64,000 bases of DNA from an uncultured Paracoccaceae bacterium. Its GTDB lineage: Bacteria; Pseudomonadota; Alphaproteobacteria; Rhodobacterales; Rhodobacteraceae. Made by a program: the position numbers and the translations under genes. Positions 1 through 10,723 of this stretch are shown here, piece after piece (the stretch's first letter is position 1; every line of letters begins with the position of its first letter). The notes below the pieces were generated by a model. It searched no databases. It was not told the origin of the DNA and saw nothing but the letters and a program-made list of their open reading frames with translations. The stretch is from positions 124,001 through 188,000 of the forward strand of contig CAJWHE010000001.1 in NCBI GenBank assembly GCA_913041145.1. The letters are read 5' to 3'.

Positions 1-1553
<1,553 letters not shown>

Positions 1554-1580
1554 CCCATCCTCCAATATGTAATAAATTTA

Positions 1581-1605
1581 AAGGCCCATTTTAATGGGCC
1601 TTTTT
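1581..1605. terminator. Bidirectional intrinsic terminator between groL and tldD
   Basis: AAGGCCCATT and its reverse complement AATGGGCCTT form a ten-pair stem around a very short loop. It is followed by a T run on the plus strand, and on the minus strand by TTTAAATTT. The T run overlaps the stop codon of the convergent tldD, so one hairpin can serve both genes. Confidence 0.85.
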
Positions 1606-3040
1606 ATATTTTGGCGCCTCCAACTGTAAGACCACCAATCATTAAAGTTGGCTGACCTACGCCTACTGGTACCCACTGACCTGCTTTTCCACAATTGCCG
1701 ACCCCCGGATCTAATTTGAGGTCATCTCCGATCGCACGGATATTTTTTAGGGCTGTTGCTCCATCACCTATAATTGTGGCCCCTTGAACTGGGTGAAGTA
1801 TTTTTCCATTTTCTACTTTGTATGCTTCTGTACACGAGAAGACAAATTTCCCATTAGTTATATCTACTTGACCGCCCCCAAATCCAACTGCGTAGATTCC
1901 GTTGCGCAATTCAGCTAAAATATCATTAGGACTGTCTGTACCTGCCAACATATAGGTATTAGTCATTCTTGGCAGGGGAGAATGCGCATAACTTTCTCTC
2001 CTGCCATTTCCTGTTGGTAATGAATTCATTAATCGTGCATTTTGTCGATCCTGCATGTAGCCAACCAGAACACCATCTTCTATTAATGTATTTTTTCCAC
2101 TTGGAGTTCCTTCATCGTCTATTGATAATGAACCGCGTCTGTTAGGTATTGTACCATCATCCAAGATAGTGACACCACTGGCCGCTATTTTTTGACCCAT
2201 AAGTTTACAAAAAGCACTTGTTTTTTTTCGATTAAAATCACCCTCTAAACCATGCCCTATTGCTTCATGCAGTAGTATTCCGGGCCAACCAGGGCCAAGC
2301 ACAACATCCATTACACCGGCGGGTGCAGGGTGTGAGTCTAAGTTTACTAAAGCTATTCTTAAAGCTTCTTTGACTAATGGTTTCCAGTGACTAGAGGCTG
2401 TTAGTGTAGCTAGGTTTTCTCTACCCCCGCTGCCAGATGATCCGGTTTCACGGCGGCCGCTCTGATCAACTATTACTGAGACGCTGAGGCGGATCATTGG
2501 TCTACTATCGTTTAAAAGAGGCGTATCTAGGCGGAGTATGGATATCTCTTGAATTGACGAAGCCAAACTTATTGATACTTGAACTACGCGCCTGTCAAGT
2601 TCACGAGCAAAGCTGTTAATCTCTTGCAGAAGATCAACTTTATATGAAAAACTGAATTCATTAATGGGATTGTTATTGGAATAAAGTATTTTACCAGCTT
2701 TTACTGGGGAGGTAGCTAAATCGCTTTTACCTCCTTTGCCTTTGGTAGCTCTAATCGATGTTTCAGAGGCTCTATGAATTGATGCTTCAGAGATTTCGTT
2801 AGAATGGGCGTAACCAGTTTTTTCCTTTTTTACTACCCTTAGACCAAAACCTTGTGAACTGCTATAATTAGAGTTTTTAAGCTTATTATCTTGCAACAAG
2901 AAAGACTCGCTCTTTCTGCGTTCAAAGAATAGCTCTCCATCATCAGCGCCATGTAAAGCGCTCTCTAATATTTTTACTGTTTTATCTTGGTTAAGATAAG
3001 TTTTAAAAGGGTTGAAACTGTTATAATTTTTTTTAATCAT
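1604..3040 (-). CDS. tldD: TldD/PmbA-family metalloprotease TldD
   Basis: Zinc-dependent protease subunit of the TldD/TldE (PmbA) pair. In other bacteria this pair processes peptides such as microcin B17 and degrades unfolded peptides in the cytosol. The 478-residue protein has the family's usual length and carries LLHEAIGHGLEGDF. The zinc motif HEAIGH is near residues 258-263, and a later Cys in FSCTEAY is a candidate third ligand. The glycine-rich C-terminal end (GVGQPTLMIGGLTVGG) is typical. It starts with ATG at 3040, 154 bases from the divergent coxB. The partner tldE/pmbA is not in the window. TldD commonly lies next to the cox genes in Rhodobacterales (established synteny, from memory). 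Confidence 0.95.
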   Translation of the reverse strand: MIKKNYNSFNPFKTYLNQDKTVKILESALHGADDGELFFERRKSESFLLQDNKLKNSNYSSSQGFGLRVVKKEKTGYAHSNEISEASIHRASETSIRATKGKGGKSDLATSPVKAGKILYSNNNPINEFSFSYKVDLLQEINSFARELDRRVVQVSISLASSIQEISILRLDTPLLNDSRPMIRLSVSVIVDQSGRRETGSSGSGGRENLATLTASSHWKPLVKEALRIALVNLDSHPAPAGVMDVVLGPGWPGILLHEAIGHGLEGDFNRKKTSAFCKLMGQKIAASGVTILDDGTIPNRRGSLSIDDEGTPSGKNTLIEDGVLVGYMQDRQNARLMNSLPTGNGRRESYAHSPLPRMTNTYMLAGTDSPNDILAELRNGIYAVGFGGGQVDITNGKFVFSCTEAYKVENGKILHPVQGATIIGDGATALKNIRAIGDDLKLDPGVGNCGKAGQWVPVGVGQPTLMIGGLTVGGAKI

Positions 3041-3194
3041 TTGAACTTTCTAAACTGTTCTGTGATATACCTGCGGCATGGTAGCGCGAGATAAGGTCAG
3101 GTGCTTGCCCCTAGGGACTTTATATGCTTTCTCCACATTAATATAGCTTGTTTATGGTGTTGCAATAGCGCTTTTTAATTATAGGATTTCAAGG

Positions 3195-4076
3195 ATGAGA
3201 TTTTTAAAAATTCCCTTATTTTTTACTTTGTTATTTTCTGGAAAAGCAGTGATGTCTCAAACAGTTCAAGATGGCTTGGAAATTATAGGAAGACCAGTGA
3301 ATAAAGCATTGGGCTTTCAACCTGCAGTCACTGAAATGGCAAGAGACCTACAATGGCTTGATAACTTTCTTTTAGTAATTGTTACCTTTATTACCCTTTT
3401 CGTAACGGGGTTGTTGTTATATGCAACTATAAAGTTTAGTAAGAAGAATAATCCAAAACCTGCATCATTTACTCATAACTCGCCGCTCGAAGTTGCTTGG
3501 ACATTAATTCCTGTTTTAATTTTAATTTTTATTGGAGCTTTCTCGGTCCCTGTTCTTTTTAAGTCTCAAAAAATTCCAGAAGGTGAGATTGTAATAAAGG
3601 CTACAGGTAATCAGTGGTACTGGAGCTATGAGTATGTAGATCATGAGTTTGAATTTGATAGCTTTATGATTGGCGCAGGAGAAAATAGAATTACCCCTGA
3701 AACAGTTACAGAACTTGTTGATGCTGGGTATTCAAAAGACGAGTTTTTACTGGCTACAGATACTGCTTTGATTATACCTGTTAACAAAGTAGTTGTTGTT
3801 CAGGTAACTGGGGCAGATGTTATTCATGCTTGGAGTATGCCCGCATTTGGTGTGAAACAGGATGGTGTTCCAGGCAGGTTGGCAGAGCTTTGGTTTAAAG
3901 CAGAACGAGAAGGGATTTATTTTGGTCAGTGTTCAGAACTTTGTGGAAAATCCCATGCCTACATGCCAATTACCGTAAAGGTGGTTAGCCAAGAGAGCTA
4001 TGAGTCTTGGTTAGATGGAGCTATAGAGGAATATGCCGGATTGCCAAGGCGTACTAATTTAGCGTCGATTGATTAA
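3195..4076 (+). CDS. coxB: Cytochrome c oxidase subunit II
   Basis: Electron-entry subunit of the aa3-type cytochrome c oxidase. It receives electrons from cytochrome c at the periplasmic CuA centre. The 293-residue protein begins with a cleavable-looking signal peptide, then has two transmembrane helices (about residues 55-78 and 97-118) and a cupredoxin domain. The aromatic stretch QWYWSYEY and the CuA ligands H211, C246, C250, H254 and M257 (within CSELCGKSHAYM) are all present, so the copper site is intact. The ATG at 3195 follows an AGGA at 3183-3186. It is the first gene of a compact nine-gene run that assembles the oxidase. Subunit I is not encoded in this window and must lie elsewhere, as in many Rhodobacterales. 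Confidence 0.97.
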   Translation: MRFLKIPLFFTLLFSGKAVMSQTVQDGLEIIGRPVNKALGFQPAVTEMARDLQWLDNFLLVIVTFITLFVTGLLLYATIKFSKKNNPKPASFTHNSPLEVAWTLIPVLILIFIGAFSVPVLFKSQKIPEGEIVIKATGNQWYWSYEYVDHEFEFDSFMIGAGENRITPETVTELVDAGYSKDEFLLATDTALIIPVNKVVVVQVTGADVIHAWSMPAFGVKQDGVPGRLAELWFKAEREGIYFGQCSELCGKSHAYMPITVKVVSQESYESWLDGAIEEYAGLPRRTNLASID

Positions 4077-4118
4077 AGCTAATTTATATCAATTCCTAGC
4101 GTATTTTATAGGAAAAAT

Positions 4119-5054
4119 ATGAGTGAAATAACACAACAAATAGATTTAAATGAAGCAGAATTTGGAGATTATTTTGCGTTATTAAAGCCGCGTGTTATGT
4201 CATTAGTGGTCTTTACTGCGGCTGTTGGACTTTTTATAGCTCCTGGTTATACACATCCCTTTATTGCGTTTACCTCTATATTATTTATTGCACTTGGTGG
4301 AGGAGCTTCAGGTTCTTTAAATATGTGGTTTGATCACGATATAGATTCAGTGATGAAAAGAACCCAAAGTCGTCCAGTACCTAGTGGACGGATAAAACCT
4401 GGAGAAGCACTATCTTTTGGTATGTGGTTGTCTTTTATTTCGGTAGTCATGTTAGGTCTAGCATCAAACCTTCTTGCTGCAGGAGTTTTGGCTTTTACCA
4501 TTTTTTTCTATGTAGTAATTTATACGATGTGGTTAAAGCGATGGACGCCCCAAAACATAGTAATTGGGGGTGCGGCGGGTGCTTTTCCACCACTTATAGG
4601 ATGGGCAGTCGCCACCGGTGATATTTCACATATAAGTATAATGATGTTCCTTTTAATTTTTTTATGGACGCCGCCGCATTTCTGGGCATTGGCACTATTC
4701 ATGAATGATGAATATACAGCAGCTGGTGTCCCCATGCTAACAGTTACGCATGGAAAACTTGAAACGCGTAAAAAGATAGTACTGTATAGCCTTTTGCTTG
4801 CTCCTGTGGCTTTGGGACTATCTTTTACCAGCGTTGGAGGGCTCATATACTTTGTAATAGCAGCTGTATTAAATATTAGGTTTATTTTTGGTGCCTGGGC
4901 GTTATTAAGGCGTGATGAAGAAATAGCAAAAAGTGACAATTATATTCAAGAGAGAAAGTATTTTAGGCAATCACTTTCATACCTTTTTTTACATTTTTTA
5001 GCATTGGCATTTCAGTCCATGTGGATAAAAGCTGGTTTAGAGGCTTGGTTTTGA
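4119..5054 (+). CDS. ctaB: Protoheme IX farnesyltransferase (heme O synthase)
   Basis: Integral membrane UbiA-family prenyltransferase that adds a farnesyl group to protoheme, giving heme O, the precursor of heme A for cytochrome oxidase. The 311-residue protein is almost entirely hydrophobic with about eight to nine membrane segments. The prenyl-diphosphate/Mg site reads [15 protein letters not shown], with N68, D72 and D76, and a later loop [10 protein letters not shown] is the heme O synthase signature. The gene follows coxB by 42 bases. Its TGA stop overlaps the TTG start of the next small gene in a 4-base TTGA, so the two are probably translationally coupled. Confidence 0.97.
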   Translation: MSEITQQIDLNEAEFGDYFALLKPRVMSLVVFTAAVGLFIAPGYTHPFIAFTSILFIALGGGASGSLNMWFDHDIDSVMKRTQSRPVPSGRIKPGEALSFGMWLSFISVVMLGLASNLLAAGVLAFTIFFYVVIYTMWLKRWTPQNIVIGGAAGAFPPLIGWAVATGDISHISIMMFLLIFLWTPPHFWALALFMNDEYTAAGVPMLTVTHGKLETRKKIVLYSLLLAPVALGLSFTSVGGLIYFVIAAVLNIRFIFGAWALLRRDEEIAKSDNYIQERKYFRQSLSYLFLHFLALAFQSMWIKAGLEAWF

Positions 5055-5239
5055 GTTTCCGCCCCGCCCATGAGTTACACCGCCGTCGTTTGGGAAGAAA
5101 CATCGGATTAGGACTGGTATTAATTGCTTTGGTATCCATTGTATTTGGTTTAACAATTGTTAAAGTATCTAACGGTGGTAATATTGAAGCGTTTGATCAT
5201 ATTACAAGGCCAGCCTTAGTGCCTGTTGGTAAAGAATAG
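5051..5239 (+). CDS. Small single-pass membrane protein of the cox cluster (CoxF-like)
   Basis: The 62-residue product starts [21 protein letters not shown] (first residue read as Met) and has one membrane helix at about residues 21-39. It ends in a short hydrophilic tail with [14 protein letters not shown] chose TTG at 5051 rather than the ATG at 5021. AGAGG sits seven bases before the TTG, the start overlaps the ctaB stop (TTGA), and the protein then begins with the charged HELHRRR segment that I recall at the same place in Rhodobacterales cox clusters. Its position between ctaB and ctaG implies a role in oxidase assembly or copper/heme insertion, but that is inference. The family is poorly characterised. 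Confidence 0.8.
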   Translation: MSFRPAHELHRRRLGRNIGLGLVLIALVSIVFGLTIVKVSNGGNIEAFDHITRPALVPVGKE

Positions 5240-5241
5240 AA

Positions 5242-5823
5242 ATGGAGTTAGCCCAAAGAAATAAGAAAATGTTGTTTGGGTTGTCTGCCGTTGTATTGAT
5301 TATGATAACATTAGCTTTTGCATCCGTTCCTTTCTATGATTGGTTTTGTCGTGTGACTGGTTTTGCTGGAACTACTCTTACTGCTGACACGGAATCTACT
5401 ATAATTATTGATAGAGAAATAAAAATTAGATTTGACGGGTCTGTAGATAGAGCACTCGCTTGGGAGTTCAAGCCAGTTCAAAAAGAAATGAACGTAAAAA
5501 TCGGTGAGATGGGGTTAGCATTTTATGAGGCTTATAACCCTACCTCAGAGCCTATAATGGGTACTGCAAGTTATAATGTTTTTCCATTTTCAGCAGGTTC
5601 ATTTTTTACAAAAATTGATTGCTTTTGTTTTGAAGAACAACTTCTTGCGCCTGGTGAACGAGTTCAAATGCCTGTAAGCTTTTACATCAATCCTGATATT
5701 GAAAATGATAGGGATGGTAAATTTATTAATCAGATAACACTCAGCTATACTTTTTATCAGCGAGAAATTGTTGAATCCGCTACAATTATGTTAGAAAACC
5801 CAAAAAAAGTAAAACTAAACTAA
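5242..5823 (+). CDS. ctaG: Cytochrome c oxidase assembly protein CtaG (Cox11 family)
   Basis: Copper chaperone that delivers copper to the CuB site of subunit I on the periplasmic side of the membrane. The 193-residue protein has a short cytoplasmic N terminus, one membrane anchor (about residues 11-30) and then the conserved VPFYDWFCRVTGFAGTT segment with Cys36. The copper-binding CFCF motif is intact, with C127 and C129. It starts two bases after the small CoxF-like gene and precedes coxC by 21 bases. The length and all diagnostic residues match the Cox11 family, so confidence is high. Confidence 0.96.
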   Translation: MELAQRNKKMLFGLSAVVLIMITLAFASVPFYDWFCRVTGFAGTTLTADTESTIIIDREIKIRFDGSVDRALAWEFKPVQKEMNVKIGEMGLAFYEAYNPTSEPIMGTASYNVFPFSAGSFFTKIDCFCFEEQLLAPGERVQMPVSFYINPDIENDRDGKFINQITLSYTFYQREIVESATIMLENPKKVKLN

Positions 5824-5844
5824 AACCCATAAGGGAAATTAAAA

Positions 5845-6645
5845 ATGGCACATGTTAAGAATCACGACTACCACATTTTATCACCATCTTTGAACCCCTT
5901 CTTAGGGGCTGTTTCCGCGTTTGCTATGTTTACAGGTGTGGTTTTCTGGCTCCACGGAAGTAGCCCTTGGTTAGCTATAATTGGATTGGTTGGAGTTCTT
6001 TATGTTATGTTTAGCTGGTGGGCAGATGTAATAGACGAAAGCCACGCAGGGGACCATACTCCAGTGGTAAGAATTGGGCTCCGGTATGGTTTTATTTTCT
6101 TTATCACGTCTGAGGTAATGTTTTTTTTAGCATGGTTTTGGTCCTTCTTTAAACATGCTATGTATCCAATGGGTCCAAACTCACCAGCAATTGATGGAGT
6201 ATGGCCTCCGGTCGGTATAGAAACTTTTGATCCGTGGCATTTACCACTTATTAATACCCTTATTTTATTGTGTTCGGGGGCTGCTGCTACATGGGCACAC
6301 CATGCGCTTGTTCATGAAAACAATCGTAAAGATGTTAAGAATGGACTAATATTAGCTATTTTACTCGGAGCTCTTTTTTCAGTTTTTCAGGCTTATGAGT
6401 ACAGTCATGCTGCTTTTGGTTTTTCAGGAAATATCTATGGGGCTAACTTTTTTATGGCTACGGGATTCCACGGTTTTCATGTTTTAATTGGAACAATTTT
6501 TTTAGCAGTTTGCCTTATCAGAACTTATGCGGGTCACTTTACGCCGGAAAGACACATTGGGTTTGAGGCCGCTGCCTGGTATTGGCATTTTGTCGACGTA
6601 GTTTGGTTATTTTTATTTTTGGCAGTTTATGTTTGGGGCGGTTAG
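5845..6645 (+). CDS. coxC: Cytochrome c oxidase subunit III
   Basis: Third core subunit of the aa3 oxidase. It stabilises subunit I and supports proton uptake. The 266-residue protein opens with [20 protein letters not shown], a typical subunit III N terminus. It has about seven hydrophobic helices and the conserved blocks [29 protein letters not shown] and [16 protein letters not shown], ending [28 protein letters not shown] precedes the ATG at a normal distance. It continues the oxidase operon after ctaG, with surf1 58 bases downstream. Confidence 0.97.
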   Translation: MAHVKNHDYHILSPSLNPFLGAVSAFAMFTGVVFWLHGSSPWLAIIGLVGVLYVMFSWWADVIDESHAGDHTPVVRIGLRYGFIFFITSEVMFFLAWFWSFFKHAMYPMGPNSPAIDGVWPPVGIETFDPWHLPLINTLILLCSGAAATWAHHALVHENNRKDVKNGLILAILLGALFSVFQAYEYSHAAFGFSGNIYGANFFMATGFHGFHVLIGTIFLAVCLIRTYAGHFTPERHIGFEAAAWYWHFVDVVWLFLFLAVYVWGG

Positions 6646-6703
6646 ATAAAAAATTTTCTGCTTTTAGTAATTTGACCTATTAAAGAAACCTTAGTGAGGG
6701 CGA

Positions 6704-7390
6704 GTGTTGAGAAACTTTGTTTCACCTTTTATTTTTGGATTTGGTGGCGTTCTCATTCTAATAGCTTTGGGCTCGTGGCAGATCCAACGACTATCTTGGA
6801 AGCAAAATATTTTAAGTGAGATCGAGTTAACAACCACAGCCACACCTAAACAGCTTCCTGGCAATGAAAGTAAAGAAAAAAACCAGTACATGCCTGTTGT
6901 AACTAACGGTAAAATTTTGAACTCAGAAGTTCATGTTTTAATTTCTATCAAATATAAAGGTCCAGGGTATCGAGTAATAAGTGCCTTTGATCTAGGGAGT
7001 CGGAAGGTACTTTTAGATCAGGGGTTTATGCCATTGAATGCTAAAGATAACCTGAGCAAGCCTTGGCAGGCTGATGTTATTGGAAACCTTTACTGGCCCA
7101 GTGAGATTGATAGCTTTACACCAAAACCGGATTTCACGAAAGGAATTTGGTTTGCGAGAGATGTTGCCAAAATTGCAAAAAAACTTGGTACTGATCCTGT
7201 TATGATTGTTGCAAAGAGTATTTCTCCACAAAGGCCAGAGGTGATGACTTTGCCTATTACTCCAGATCGCATCCCAAATAATCATTTTCAATATGCAGTA
7301 ACATGGTTTTCGTTGGCTTTAGTCTGGGCAGGGATGACACTCTATCTGGTTTGGCGTATTAGATATACGAAAAAGAAATTGAGAGATTAA
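6704..7390 (+). CDS. SURF1-family heme/oxidase assembly protein
   Basis: Membrane protein that helps insert heme A into cytochrome oxidase subunit I. The 228-residue product has the SURF1 architecture: an N-terminal membrane helix (about residues 8-25, followed by LGSWQIQRLSWKQ), a central periplasmic domain (GPGYRVISAFDLG, LLDQGFMPLN) and a C-terminal helix preceded by NNHFQYAVTWFSLAL. The start is either GTG 6704 or TTG 6707, and the GAGGG just upstream fits the TTG slightly better by spacing. It ends one base before thrC, so the oxidase genes and thrC are likely co-transcribed. Confidence 0.93.
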   Translation: MLRNFVSPFIFGFGGVLILIALGSWQIQRLSWKQNILSEIELTTTATPKQLPGNESKEKNQYMPVVTNGKILNSEVHVLISIKYKGPGYRVISAFDLGSRKVLLDQGFMPLNAKDNLSKPWQADVIGNLYWPSEIDSFTPKPDFTKGIWFARDVAKIAKKLGTDPVMIVAKSISPQRPEVMTLPITPDRIPNNHFQYAVTWFSLALVWAGMTLYLVWRIRYTKKKLRD

Positions 7391-7391
7391 T

Positions 7392-8774
7392 ATGCAATAT
7401 ATTTCAACAAGAGGGGCAGCACCAGAGTTAAACTTTGAAGAAGCAATGCTTACGGGGTTAGCAAGAGATGGTGGGCTTTATGTGCCCAAGACATTACCCC
7501 AATTTGATTCGAAATTTATCGGTTCTCTATCTTATTTGTCTTATGAGGAAATTGCTTTTAAGGTAATGAAGCCTTTTGTTGGGGAAGTGTTTGAAGAAGT
7601 AGAGTTTAAAAATATAATTCATCAGTCTTATTCTAATTTTGTTCATCAGTCTAAAGCGCCTCTTAGGCAACTTTCAGAAAAGCACTACTTACTAGAGCTT
7701 TACCATGGTCCAACATTGGCATTTAAAGATTTTGCCATGCAATTAATAGGACAGCTATTCCGGGCTTCTCTTAAAAAAACAGGAAAAAGAGTTACTATCA
7801 TCGGTGCGACGTCTGGTGACACGGGGTCAGCTGCAATCGAGGCATTTAAAGGTTTAGAGGCTGTGGATGTGTTTATCTTGTATCCACGTGGACGCGTTTC
7901 TGAAGTCCAAAGGCGTCAAATGTCAACTCCTTCAGCTACAAATGTACATGCAATTTCAATTGATGGTGATTTTGATGATTGTCAGAAAGCTTTGAAAGAC
8001 CTTTTTAATGATCTGAAATTTCGTGATCAGGTTAATTTATCGGGAGTTAATTCTATAAATTGGGCAAGAATAATGGCTCAGATAGTATACTATTTTTCTT
8101 CATACTCTTCTCTTAACCTTGGTGGTAAAAAAGTACGCTTTACAGTTCCAACCGGAAATTTTGGTGATATCTTTGCGGGATATATAGCAAAAAAAATAGG
8201 ATTACCTATATCTAAGCTCATTATAGCTACTAATCAGAATGATATTCTCCATAATGCTTTAACATCTGGTGAATATGCTAGGGGTATAGTTAATCCATCA
8301 ATGAGTCCCTCTATGGATATTCAAGTAAGTTCAAATTTTGAACGCGCCATATACTATGCGCTTTCATGTGATTCGAGTAAAGTTAGTCAACTTTTTGAAG
8401 ACTTTGGACATACTGGAAGTTTTAAAATTCAAGAATCGACACTTATTAATTTACTTGCCCATTACTCTTCAGGAAAGGTTAGTGAAGATGAGACATCTGA
8501 AACAATAAATAATGCTTTGAAAAAATATAAGGTTGAAGTTTGTCCTCACACAGCTGTTGGTCTAAAAGTAGCAGAAGATAATATGTGTGACGAACCAATG
8601 ATTACTTTGGCTACTGCTCATCCCGCAAAATTCTTTGAAGCTTATGAAAGCTCTACTGGGAAAAGACCTGTTATGCCAAAGAACTTATCTAATTTATTTA
8701 GTAAGAAGGAGCGCATAACTGAATTACCAAATAATCTTGATGCAATTAAGAGCGTTGTTCTTGAAAGGATTTAA
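7392..8774 (+). CDS. thrC: Threonine synthase
   Basis: PLP enzyme that converts O-phosphohomoserine to threonine, the last step of threonine synthesis. The 460-residue protein is of the long (fungal/proteobacterial) class and begins MQYISTRGAAPELNFEEAML. The PLP lysine is K112 in PTLAFKDFAMQ, and the phosphate-binding loop GATSGDTGSAA follows at about residues 137-147. It starts one base after surf1 and ends three bases before the M16 peptidase gene. The other threonine-pathway genes here, lysC and hom, are remote (12263 and 39957), so the pathway is dispersed. No threonine attenuator or leader peptide is seen, since there is no room for one. Confidence 0.97.
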   Translation: MQYISTRGAAPELNFEEAMLTGLARDGGLYVPKTLPQFDSKFIGSLSYLSYEEIAFKVMKPFVGEVFEEVEFKNIIHQSYSNFVHQSKAPLRQLSEKHYLLELYHGPTLAFKDFAMQLIGQLFRASLKKTGKRVTIIGATSGDTGSAAIEAFKGLEAVDVFILYPRGRVSEVQRRQMSTPSATNVHAISIDGDFDDCQKALKDLFNDLKFRDQVNLSGVNSINWARIMAQIVYYFSSYSSLNLGGKKVRFTVPTGNFGDIFAGYIAKKIGLPISKLIIATNQNDILHNALTSGEYARGIVNPSMSPSMDIQVSSNFERAIYYALSCDSSKVSQLFEDFGHTGSFKIQESTLINLLAHYSSGKVSEDETSETINNALKKYKVEVCPHTAVGLKVAEDNMCDEPMITLATAHPAKFFEAYESSTGKRPVMPKNLSNLFSKKERITELPNNLDAIKSVVLERI

Positions 8775-8777
8775 AAT

Positions 8778-10040
8778 ATGACTGAAATGTTACATACTTT
8801 TTCGAATGGGTTTCGGGTTGTTACGGAGAATATGCCGGGATTAGAGAGTGCTACTGTTGGGATTTGGGTAAATGCTGGTGGTCGACATGAGACCACTGAA
8901 CAAAATGGGATTGCTCATTTTTTAGAACATATGGCATTTAAGGGAACACGAAAAAGAACAGCTTTAGAAATTGCTGAACAGATAGAAGACGTTGGTGGAT
9001 ATATAAATGCTTATACTAGTAAAGAAGTTACGGCTTATTATGCTAGAGTATTAAAAAATGATGTTAACCTGGCTCTGGAGGTAATAGGGGACATCGTTCT
9101 TAATCCACTTTTTGATAAAAATGAAATTGAAGTGGAACGAGGTGTTATCTTACAAGAAATTGGAATGTCGTTAGATACACCTGACGATATAATTTTTGAT
9201 TGGTTGCAGGACTCAGCATACCCTGATCAACCATTTGGTAGGACTATACTGGGCCCAAGTGAAAAAATTTCACAATTCACAAAAGGTGATTTGTCTAAAT
9301 TTATTAAACAACATTATAGTCCCGATAGACTAATTCTATCCGCTGTTGGTGCAGTTGATCACGATCAAATAGTGCGTTTAGCAGAGAATATATTTGGTCA
9401 CCTTTCTAGAGTAGATTCCACACCTACGATCCCCGCAAAGTTTTCAACCGGCAGTAAAAAAGTGATTAAAAAGTTGGAACAAGCACATTATGCACTAGCC
9501 TTTGAAGGCTGTGGGTATAGACACGATGATTTTTTTGCAGCGCAAATCTTTTCGAGTGCTTTCGGTGGAGGCATGTCATCGAGGCTCTTTCAGGAAGTCA
9601 GAGAAAAGCGTGGATTGTGTTATTCTATCTTTTCTCAGTTAGGCGCATATTCTGATACTGGTTTAATGACTATCTACGCTGGCACGTCTGAAGATTCCGT
9701 TAAAGATCTTTCAGATATTATAATTGATGAGTTAAAACGAGCTTCTGCAGATTTGTCAGAATCAGAAGTAACTCGTGCTCGAACCCAAATGAAAGCTGGA
9801 CTTTTAATGGGTCTAGAAAGCTCTTCAGCGCGTGCTGAACGTCTGGCTAGGTTAGTAGGTATTTGGGGAAAAGTTCCAAAACTTAAAGAAACTATCGAAA
9901 AGATTGATCATGTGTGTCTAGATCAGGTACGAAATTTTTCTCAAGAGTTAACTTTAAACAAGAAAGTTGCCATGGCAACTTATGGCCCAGTAAAAAGATC
10001 CCGTAGTCTTCAAGATATTAAAGATCGATTGTCTCAATAA
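8778..10040 (+). CDS. M16-family zinc metallopeptidase (processing-peptidase-like)
   Basis: Zinc peptidase of the pitrilysin/mitochondrial processing peptidase family. The 420-residue protein has the inverted zinc motif HFLEH (H47, E50, H51) with the downstream Glu in EVERGVILQEI. It also has the MPP-type glycine-rich segment FGGGMSSRLFQEVREKRGLCYS in the C-terminal half (position about residue 258 on). Alphaproteobacterial members of this group are close relatives of the mitochondrial processing protease beta subunit. The natural substrates in bacteria are mostly unknown. It follows thrC by three bases, and its TAA overlaps the next gene's ATG by one base (TAATG). Confidence 0.95.
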   Translation: MTEMLHTFSNGFRVVTENMPGLESATVGIWVNAGGRHETTEQNGIAHFLEHMAFKGTRKRTALEIAEQIEDVGGYINAYTSKEVTAYYARVLKNDVNLALEVIGDIVLNPLFDKNEIEVERGVILQEIGMSLDTPDDIIFDWLQDSAYPDQPFGRTILGPSEKISQFTKGDLSKFIKQHYSPDRLILSAVGAVDHDQIVRLAENIFGHLSRVDSTPTIPAKFSTGSKKVIKKLEQAHYALAFEGCGYRHDDFFAAQIFSSAFGGGMSSRLFQEVREKRGLCYSIFSQLGAYSDTGLMTIYAGTSEDSVKDLSDIIIDELKRASADLSESEVTRARTQMKAGLLMGLESSSARAERLARLVGIWGKVPKLKETIEKIDHVCLDQVRNFSQELTLNKKVAMATYGPVKRSRSLQDIKDRLSQ

Positions 10041-10633
10041 TGCTAGGCTTGAATCGCAAGCTTATTATTGAAACTGAGCGTATGTCACTTAGACTTCCAG
10101 TGCAAAGTGATTTCAAGTCCTGGGCTATGCTTAGGGAAGAGAGTATTGAATTTTTAGAACCTTGGGAGCCAGCTTGGTCTATTGATCATTTATCTAAAAA
10201 AAACTTCAGTAATCGAGTTTATTGGTCTCAAAAAGCAGTTGGAGATGGTACTGCTGTTCCCGTATTTATGATATTGCGTTCTACCGGAAAAATTTTGGGA
10301 GCAATTACCTTAGATAATATTAGAAGGGGACCTGCACAGGTTGGAACGCTTGGGTACTGGATTGGAAAAAGCTACGCTAGAAATGGTTTTATGCGAGAGG
10401 CTATTGAAGCATTAGTATACTACGCGTTTAATTCTATAGACCTGAGTAGGATAGAAGCTGCATGCCTACCAGATAATTTAGCCTCAAGGAGTGTCTTAGA
10501 GAAATCAGGATTTAAGTATGAAGGTGTTGCTCAAAGTTACCTTCAAATAAATGGACGTTGGCGCAATCATGTCTTATACGCTTGCCTTAGATCTGATCGT
10601 CGAGGTAAGACTTTAATAGGAAAAGATCAGTAA
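10040..10633 (+). CDS. GNAT acetyltransferase, RimJ/RimL-like
   Basis: Acetyl-CoA-dependent N-acetyltransferase of the RimJ/RimL branch, whose characterised members acetylate ribosomal protein N termini. The 197-residue protein starts LIIETERMSLRLPVQSDF and shows the acetyl-CoA loop region GYWIGKSYARNGFMREAIEALVYYAF. The C-terminal block CLPDNLASRSVLEKSGFKYEGV is typical of the family. It overlaps the M16 stop by one base (TAATG), which indicates translational coupling and the end of the cox-thrC operon. The substrate cannot be read from sequence. A ribosomal or antibiotic target is possible but unproven. Confidence 0.88.
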   Translation: MLGLNRKLIIETERMSLRLPVQSDFKSWAMLREESIEFLEPWEPAWSIDHLSKKNFSNRVYWSQKAVGDGTAVPVFMILRSTGKILGAITLDNIRRGPAQVGTLGYWIGKSYARNGFMREAIEALVYYAFNSIDLSRIEAACLPDNLASRSVLEKSGFKYEGVAQSYLQINGRWRNHVLYACLRSDRRGKTLIGKDQ

Positions 10634-10723
10634 TTTATTTGATGTCTTTTGTCATTGGTATATTAAATGAAAATTAAGAACATCTTGTTGACTAATTCAA
10701 TAATCTAATATGAAGTTTCCGTT

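Noticed and set aside
4520-4939. 139-residue minus-strand open frame within ctaB
   Set aside because: It is antisense to an unmistakable membrane enzyme, has no family features, and lies wholly inside ctaB. It is a shadow of codon structure.
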